The position numbers were made by a program, and so were the translations under genes. From Pseudomonadota bacterium (GTDB lineage: Bacteria > Myxococcota_A > Polyangia > Haliangiales > Haliangiaceae), in NCBI GenBank assembly GCA_023386455.1, contig JAEWJO010000538.1, positions 1-19,739 of the forward strand: 19,739 nucleotides of DNA, read 5' to 3'. The notes under the pieces were generated by a model. It saw nothing but the letters and a program-made list of their open reading frames with translations, did no database searches and was not told the DNA's origin. Of this stretch, positions 15,706 to 19,739 are shown in pieces. How positions within the stretch are numbered: the stretch's first letter is position 1; the number at the start of each line of letters is the position of its first letter.

Positions 15706-15711
15706 GATCTA
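15706..15711 (-). promoter_or_regulatory. Putative -10 hexamer TAGATC for ureFG
   Basis: On the minus strand TAGATC ends 6 nt before the GTG at 15699, within an AT-richer intergenic segment (15700-15780). No Shine-Dalgarno stands before ureF. Confidence 0.35.
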
Positions 15712-15808
15712 CACGAGAATGGACGTCATCTTCATCAAATCGCGAGGCGCAAGGTTTCTTCAGAATTCCGAGCGAACGCCCGTAACATCACCGGCGCATC
15801 GTGGAGCC

Positions 15809-16048
15809 ATGGCTCCTTCGAACTACGATGTGAACGTCCAGCTCGCGCTCGCCACGACGGCGGAACACGAGGGCGATCTCCACTCCGCGGGCGCGTTCCT
15901 GGCGCAGGCTCGCAGAATGGCCGGCGCGGACCGCGCTGCGAACGTGCGGGTCAACGCGTTCCTGGCGCGCTTCCTCGGCCGCCGTCTCCTCGCCGCCGTC
16001 GGCGGATGGACGCGACGAGCGCGACTGCCGATTGCCAGCCTCGCGTGA
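15809..16048 (+). CDS. Small uncharacterised protein (79 aa), helical
   Basis: Begins MAPSNYDVNV and is Ala/Arg/Leu-rich. The part NVQLALATTAEHEGDLHSAGAFLAQARRMAGADRAANVRVNAFLARFLGRR reads as two or three helices, reminiscent of a TPR-like helical pair but without a full motif. No signal peptide; a basic C-terminus. The ATG at 15809 is chosen because codons before it, back to an in-frame ATG at 15719, are A/T-ending and unlike the local genes, whereas codons after it are G/C-ending. It lies 12 bp upstream of the oxidoreductase gene on the same strand, so the two may share a transcript. I do not recognise the family. Confidence 0.5.
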   Translation: MAPSNYDVNVQLALATTAEHEGDLHSAGAFLAQARRMAGADRAANVRVNAFLARFLGRRLLAAVGGWTRRARLPIASLA

Positions 16049-16054
16049 TATGCG
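16049..16054 (+). promoter_or_regulatory. Putative -10 hexamer TATGCG before the oxidoreductase
   Basis: TATGCG ends 6 nt before the ATG at 16061, overlapping the gap after the 79-aa gene. It is weaker than the other hexamers in the window; the gene may instead be read from the upstream small gene. Confidence 0.25.
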
Positions 16055-16060
16055 TAGGCC

Positions 16061-17188
16061 ATGACGAGCAGCCGGGTGATCGTGTCCGAGCTCGGCGAGG
16101 ATCCGATCGCCGCGATCGAGGCGTTCGCGTCGCTGCAGCCGATGGACCGGCCGGATCCGGCGACGCTCGGCCCGCGCGACGTGCTGATCGCGGTGAAGAG
16201 CGCGTCGGTCGGCTGGGTCGACCTGCTGATGACGAGCGGCCAGTACCAGCACATGTCGAAGCCGCCGTACACGCCCGGCCTCGAGTACGCGGGCGTCGTC
16301 GAGTGGCTCGGCGACGACGCGAAGGCCGCGTTCGCGGCGCGCGCCGGTGGGCGGTCCCTCGCGGTCGGCGATGCCGTGCTCGTCGACCCGTTTCTCGCCG
16401 GGCCGCGCTCGCTCGGCTCGTATCAGAAGTGGGGCGGCTTCGCATCGTACGCGGTCGCGCCGGCCGAGGCCGTGCTGCGGATTCCCGGCGGGCTGTCGTT
16501 CGACCAGGCGTGCAACCTGCTCGGCAACTACGAGACCGCGTATCACTGTCTCGTCGCGCGCGGTCGGCTCGCGGCGGGCGAGACCGTGCTGATCCACGGC
16601 GCATCGGGCTCGACGGGCCTCGCGGCCGTCCACCTCGCGAAGCTCGTCGGTGCGACGGTGATCGCGACCGGTCGCTCCGCGGCGAAGCTCGAGGTCGTGA
16701 AGGGGCAGGGCGCCGATCACGTGCTCGCGGTGACCGATCTCGAGCGCCTGCGCGACGACGTCAAGGCGCTCACGGGCGGACGCGGCGTCGATGTCGTGTA
16801 CGACGGCGTCGGCGGCGACATCTCCGCGGCGAGCCTGCGCTGCCTGCGATTCGGCGGCAGGTTCCTGATCGTCGGCTGGGCAGCGACGCCGGGTGTATCG
16901 CGGGGCAAGGGGCAGCGCGGTGCGCCGAACGCGAACGTGCTGCCGACGAACCTCATCATGATGAAGGGCATCGACGTGCTCGGCTGCCCGACGGCGATCA
17001 CGACCGCCAACGATCCGAGCATCCGGCCGCCGCGTCTCGCGCAGGTGCTCGCATGGGCAGAGGCCGGGCAGGTGAAGCCGTACGTCTCGCACACGTTCCC
17101 GCTCGCGGAGTTCAAGACGGCGATGCACGCGAAGTGGCGCGGCGACGTGATCGGCGGCGCCGTGCTTCACCCTCAGAACAACGAATAG
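16061..17188 (+). CDS. MDR-family NAD(P)H:quinone oxidoreductase-like protein (zinc-free)
   Basis: 375 residues of the medium-chain dehydrogenase/reductase superfamily, cytoplasmic. An N-terminal GroES-like catalytic domain includes PPYTPGLEYAGVV (68-80). A Rossmann domain contains the nucleotide-binding motif IHGASGSTGLAAVHLA (about 178-193), VDVVYDGVGGD and GGRFLIVGWA. The catalytic-zinc Cys/His positions are absent (SVGWVD where zinc enzymes have Cys), which places it with quinone oxidoreductases and related enoyl reductases. Such enzymes move hydride from NADPH to quinones or activated alkenes; the substrate is not determinable. The gene is convergent with ureC and their 3' ends overlap by 16 bp (17173-17188). 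It and the small gene before it interrupt the urease cluster. Confidence 0.92.
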   Translation: MTSSRVIVSELGEDPIAAIEAFASLQPMDRPDPATLGPRDVLIAVKSASVGWVDLLMTSGQYQHMSKPPYTPGLEYAGVVEWLGDDAKAAFAARAGGRSLAVGDAVLVDPFLAGPRSLGSYQKWGGFASYAVAPAEAVLRIPGGLSFDQACNLLGNYETAYHCLVARGRLAAGETVLIHGASGSTGLAAVHLAKLVGATVIATGRSAAKLEVVKGQGADHVLAVTDLERLRDDVKALTGGRGVDVVYDGVGGDISAASLRCLRFGGRFLIVGWAATPGVSRGKGQRGAPNANVLPTNLIMMKGIDVLGCPTAITTANDPSIRPPRLAQVLAWAEAGQVKPYVSHTFPLAEFKTAMHAKWRGDVIGGAVLHPQNNE

Positions 17189-18888
17189 CGCTGCGCGAGC
17201 GGCAGCGACGTCGCCGGCTCGCACGTCAGCGCGATGCCGTCGGCGCGCACCTCGTAGGTCTCCGGATCGATCTCCATCTTCGGCAGCGCGTCGTTGAGCT
17301 TCATCTGCTTCTTGCCGATGCCGCGACAGTCGCGGACGATCGAGAACTGCTTCGTCAGGCCGAGCGTTCGCACGCGGCCCTCGCGCCACGCGCGGTCGGA
17401 GATGAACGCGAGCGACGTCGCACCGACGGCGCGGCCGCGCGCACCGAACATCGGCCGCATGAGGAGCGGCTCGGGCGTCGGGATCGAGGCGTTCGCGTCG
17501 CCCATCTGAGCCCAGGCGACGAAGCCGCCCTTCAGCACGAGCTCCGGCCGGATGCCGAAGAACGCCGGCTTCCACAGCACGAGATCGGCGAGCTTGCCGG
17601 CCTCGACCGAGCCGATGTCGTGGCTCATGCCGTGCGCGATCGCGGGATTGATCGTGTACTTCGCGACGTAGCGCCGGATCCGGTTGTTGTCGTTGTCGCC
17701 GCGCTCGCTCGGCAGCTTGCCGCGCTGCTCGCGCATCTTGTGCGCCGTCTGCCACGTGCGCGTGATGACCTCGCCGACCCGGCCCATCGCCTGGCTGTCG
17801 CTCGAGATGATCGAGAGCGCACCGATGTCGTGCAGGATGTCCTCGGCCGCGATCGTCTCGCCGCGGATGCGGCTCTCGGCGAACGCGACGTCCTCGGGAA
17901 TCTCGCTGTCGAGGTGGTGACACACCATGAGCATGTCGAGGTGCTCGTCGAGCGTGTTGATCGTGTACGGGCGCGTCGGGTTCGTCGAGCTCGGGATGAC
18001 GTTCGCCTCGCCGCACACGCGCATGATGTCGGGGGCGTGTCCGCCGCCGGCACCCTCGGTGTGATACGTGTGAATCGTCCGGCCCTTGAATGCCGCGATC
18101 GAGTCGTCGACGTAGCCCGACTCGTTCAGCGTGTCGGTGTGGATCGTGACCTGGATGTCCTCGTCCTCGGCGACCGACAGACAGCAGTCGATCGCCGACG
18201 GTGTCGTGCCCCAGTCCTCGTGCAGCTTGAGCCCGATCGCACCCGCGCGGATCTGATCGACGAGCCCGTTCGGCAGCGACGTGTTGCCCTTGCCGGTCAG
18301 GCCGATGTTGAGCGGCATGGTGTCGGTCGCCTGCAGCATCAGCTCGATGTGCCGCGCGCCGGGCGTGCACGTCGTCGCGTTCGTGCCGGTCGTCGGGCCG
18401 GTGCCGCCGCCGACGAACGTCGTGATGCCACTCGCGATCGCCTCGTCGGCCTGCTGCGGCGCGATGAAGTGGATGTGCGAGTCGATGCCGCCGGCCGTCA
18501 CGATCAGGCCTTCCCCCGCGATCGCCTCGGTGGTGACGCCGACGATCATGCCCGGCGCGACGCCGACCATCACGGTCGGGTTGCCCGCCTTGCCGATGCC
18601 GACGATGCGGCCGTTCTTCACGCCGATGTCCGCCTTGTAGATGCCGGTCCAGTCGATCACGAGCGCGTTCGTGATCACGAGATCGAGCGCCTCCGCGTCG
18701 TCGGCGCCGGCGAACTGGCCCATGCGGTCGCGCAGCACCTTGCCGCCGCCGAACTTGCACTCGTCGCCATAGACCGCGAAGTCGCGCTCGACCTCGGCAA
18801 CGAGCCCGGTATCGCCGAGCCGCACGCGATCACCGACGGTCGGCCCGTACATCTCGGCGTACGCGCGGCGATCGAGGCGATGACTCAC
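17173..18888 (-). CDS. ureC: Urease alpha (catalytic) subunit
   Basis: 571 residues (Klebsiella UreC is 567). Carries the dinickel active site that hydrolyses urea to ammonia and carbamate. All ligands are visible: H138 and H140 (DSHIHF), the lysine that is carbamylated, K221, with H223 (GLKLHEDWG), H250 (TIHTD), H276 (YHTEGAGGGHAPD) and D364 (SSDSQAMGR). The flap Cys323-His324 (MVCHHLD) is also present. The start is a GTG at 18888, overlapping the TGA of ureAB by three bases (GTGA) and preceded by a strong GGAGG at 18895-18899 with a 6-nt gap. Translation is therefore coupled to ureAB. The stop codon lies inside the 3' end of the convergent oxidoreductase gene. Nothing suggests inactivation. 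Confidence 0.98.
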   Translation of the reverse strand: MSHRLDRRAYAEMYGPTVGDRVRLGDTGLVAEVERDFAVYGDECKFGGGKVLRDRMGQFAGADDAEALDLVITNALVIDWTGIYKADIGVKNGRIVGIGKAGNPTVMVGVAPGMIVGVTTEAIAGEGLIVTAGGIDSHIHFIAPQQADEAIASGITTFVGGGTGPTTGTNATTCTPGARHIELMLQATDTMPLNIGLTGKGNTSLPNGLVDQIRAGAIGLKLHEDWGTTPSAIDCCLSVAEDEDIQVTIHTDTLNESGYVDDSIAAFKGRTIHTYHTEGAGGGHAPDIMRVCGEANVIPSSTNPTRPYTINTLDEHLDMLMVCHHLDSEIPEDVAFAESRIRGETIAAEDILHDIGALSIISSDSQAMGRVGEVITRTWQTAHKMREQRGKLPSERGDNDNNRIRRYVAKYTINPAIAHGMSHDIGSVEAGKLADLVLWKPAFFGIRPELVLKGGFVAWAQMGDANASIPTPEPLLMRPMFGARGRAVGATSLAFISDRAWREGRVRTLGLTKQFSIVRDCRGIGKKQMKLNDALPKMEIDPETYEVRADGIALTCEPATSLPLAQRYSLF

Positions 18889-19595
18889 GAGCCACCTCCG
18901 TCGTCGGGCGCGGGTGCGAGACGGCTCCCGTACGCGCCGGCAGCACCGCGCTGGCGGGCCGCGACGAGCCGCACCGTCTTCCGCTCGCCGGGCTCGAACC
19001 GCACGGCGGCGCCGGCCGGGACGTCGAGGTGCATGCCCTGCGCCTCCGCGCGATCGAACGCGAGCGCCCGGTTCGTCTCGACGAAGTGATAGTGGCTGCC
19101 GACCTGGATCGGCCGATCGCCGGTATTCGTCACGACGAGCTCCTTCGTCGGCCGTCCCTCGTTGAGCACGATGTCCTCCGTACCGACGAGCACCTCGCCT
19201 GCCGTCACCACCGCCGGCACCGTCGCGAACGTCGCGCGATCCGGCACCGGCAAGAAGCTCCCGTACAGCGCGAGCGCGAGATCGCCGTGGTCGGCGACGA
19301 TCGGGTGGTGCACGGTGACGAGCTTCGTACCGTCGGGGAACGTACCTTCGACCTGGACCTCGGCGACGAGCTCGGGCACGCCGTCCATCACCTGGTAGCG
19401 GCCGAGGATCGTCCGGCCGAGATCCATCAGCTCGGCGACGCGGCGCCCGTCGCGAATCAGCTCGAGCAGCTGTGTCGCGAGCAGCGCCACCGCCTCCGGA
19501 TAGTTGAGCCGCACGCCGCGCGCGAGGCGCTTCTGGGCGAGAAAGCCCGCTTGATGCAGGAGCAGCTTGTCGATGTCGCGTGGAGCGAGCCTCAC
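18885..19595 (-). CDS. ureAB: Fused urease gamma-beta subunit
   Basis: 236 residues from a GTG at 19595. Residues 1-100 are a complete gamma subunit (RLAPRDIDKLLLHQAGFLAQKR, RLNYPEAVALL, PELVAEVQVEGTFPDGTKLVTVHHPI). Residues about 130-225 are a beta subunit (AGEVLVGTEDIVLNEGR, NTGDRPIQVGSHYHFVETN, AVRFEPGERKTVRLV). The two are joined in one chain by about 30 residues, as in Helicobacter, rather than encoded separately as in Klebsiella. The protein is structural and completes the (AB)C trimer units. The tail is short and Gly-rich (PAPDDGGGS) and its codons double as the ureC ribosome binding site. It is the first gene of the ureAB-ureC unit. Confidence 0.97.
   Translation of the reverse strand: MRLAPRDIDKLLLHQAGFLAQKRLARGVRLNYPEAVALLATQLLELIRDGRRVAELMDLGRTILGRYQVMDGVPELVAEVQVEGTFPDGTKLVTVHHPIVADHGDLALALYGSFLPVPDRATFATVPAVVTAGEVLVGTEDIVLNEGRPTKELVVTNTGDRPIQVGSHYHFVETNRALAFDRAEAQGMHLDVPAGAAVRFEPGERKTVRLVAARQRGAAGAYGSRLAPAPDDGGGS
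18895..18899 (-). promoter_or_regulatory. Ribosome binding site GGAGG of ureC
   Basis: GGAGG on the minus strand, 6 nt before the GTG at 18888, inside the last codons of ureAB. It decides the ureC start, since the frame stays open far upstream through ureAB. Confidence 0.8.
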
Positions 19596-19603
19596 GGGCC
19601 GGT

Positions 19604-19609
19604 CGTATC
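19604..19609 (-). promoter_or_regulatory. Putative -10 hexamer GATACG for ureABC
   Basis: GATACG on the minus strand ends 8 nt before the GTG at 19595, without a Shine-Dalgarno. It matches the GATACT before the receptor/kinase operon at five of six bases. Confidence 0.35.
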
Positions 19610-19640
19610 ACCACCGCGCAGGTTGAGGTGCCCTCGGAAA

Positions 19641-19739
19641 GGGGTCAGGCATGACTTGTATGAGTGGCCGGTTCGACAAGTCATACCTGACCCCCCGAAT
19701 GTATGACTGGCCGGTTCAACAAGTCATACAAGTCATGCC
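19641..19739. repeat. REP/MITE-like palindromic element, cut by the right edge
   Basis: GGGGTCAGGCATGACTTGT (19641-19659) pairs with 19676-19694 at 18 of 19 positions. A 29-nt unit (19658-19686) is repeated directly at 19701-19729 with two mismatches; both units contain TGGCCGGTTC near the middle. The last 16 bases of the window (19724-19739) are the exact reverse complement of GGCATGACTTGTATGA at 19648-19663, so the outer palindrome probably closes just beyond the edge. GGGGTCAGG-type ends preceded by A-runs resemble repeats linked to REP-associated tyrosine transposases. It is a different family from the element at 4534-4745. Confidence 0.7.

Noticed and set aside
15719..16048. A 109-aa version of the small plus-strand protein starting at 15719
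   Set aside because: The first 30 codons are A/T-ending and unlike the rest; there is no ribosome site, and the segment looks like an intergenic promoter region.
14992..19089. A very long plus-strand open frame (over 1300 codons) across the urease genes
   Set aside because: It is antisense to ureF, ureC and ureAB and out of frame with the oxidoreductase. Its product is an Arg/Asp/Ala-rich low-complexity string with no recognisable domain, a typical shadow in very GC-rich DNA.
17173..19614. A longer ureC that would extend N-terminally through the ureAB region
   Set aside because: The extension is ureAB read in a wrong frame. The GTG at 18888 has a strong GGAGG and gives the normal UreC N-terminus.
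19641..19739. The repeated 29-nt unit considered as a CRISPR array
   Set aside because: Only two units, separated by 14 nt, lying inside a larger palindrome, with no cas genes nearby.

Overview
The window is about 70% GC, with strongly G/C-ending codons and long antisense shadow ORFs. It carries a eukaryote-like Ser/Thr kinase with the HRDxSPxN catalytic loop and a PEGA-type periplasmic domain, TonB-dependent outer-membrane proteins, a glycine-rich lipoprotein and a secreted M16 peptidase pair. This points to a Gram-negative bacterium of the Myxococcota (Haliangium/Kofleriaceae-like). That placement is inferred from protein style, not from a marker gene.

Layout. 1-1242 (-): most of a DEAD-box RNA helicase running off the left edge. 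1350-4156 (+): two overlapping M16 peptidase genes, one with the zinc site and the other with the R/Y pair. 4159-4747: a broken C-terminal copy of a TonB-receptor barrel (-) followed by a MITE/REP-like element with 30-bp inverted ends. 4748-6307 (-): an outer-membrane barrel protein without a recognisable plug domain, the intact paralogue of the remnant. 6404-7333 (-): a lipoprotein with four Asp-box repeats. 7426-7785 (-): a small helical protein. 7931-9052 (+): a metallophosphoesterase. 9128-14304 (+): a two-gene operon of a full TonB-dependent receptor and, 2 bp later, a Ser/Thr kinase with a transmembrane helix, a PEGA-like domain, a Pro/Lys/Glu-rich spacer and a TonB-type C-terminal domain. 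14322-15699 (-): ureF-ureG. 15809-17188 (+): a 79-aa unknown and an MDR-family oxidoreductase. 17173-19595 (-): ureC and a fused ureAB. 19641-19739: a palindromic repeat cut by the right edge.

How the genes work together. The urease block supplies the apo-enzyme (UreAB, UreC) and two nickel-insertion factors (UreF, UreG). It is split by two opposite-strand genes, and ureD and ureE are not in the window. The M16 pair probably forms one periplasmic heterodimeric protease. The most interesting locus is the receptor/kinase operon. Its domain order suggests one chain that reaches from a cytoplasmic kinase, through the inner membrane and periplasm, to the TonB box of the receptor encoded just upstream, a possible outer-membrane-to-cytoplasm phosphorylation route.

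Seven genes that begin transcription units have a TANNNT- or GATAC-type hexamer only 6-11 nt before the start codon and no Shine-Dalgarno, whereas several operon-internal genes have clear GGAG-type sites. This suggests widespread leaderless transcription. No tRNA, rRNA, CRISPR array, integrase or full transposase gene was seen.
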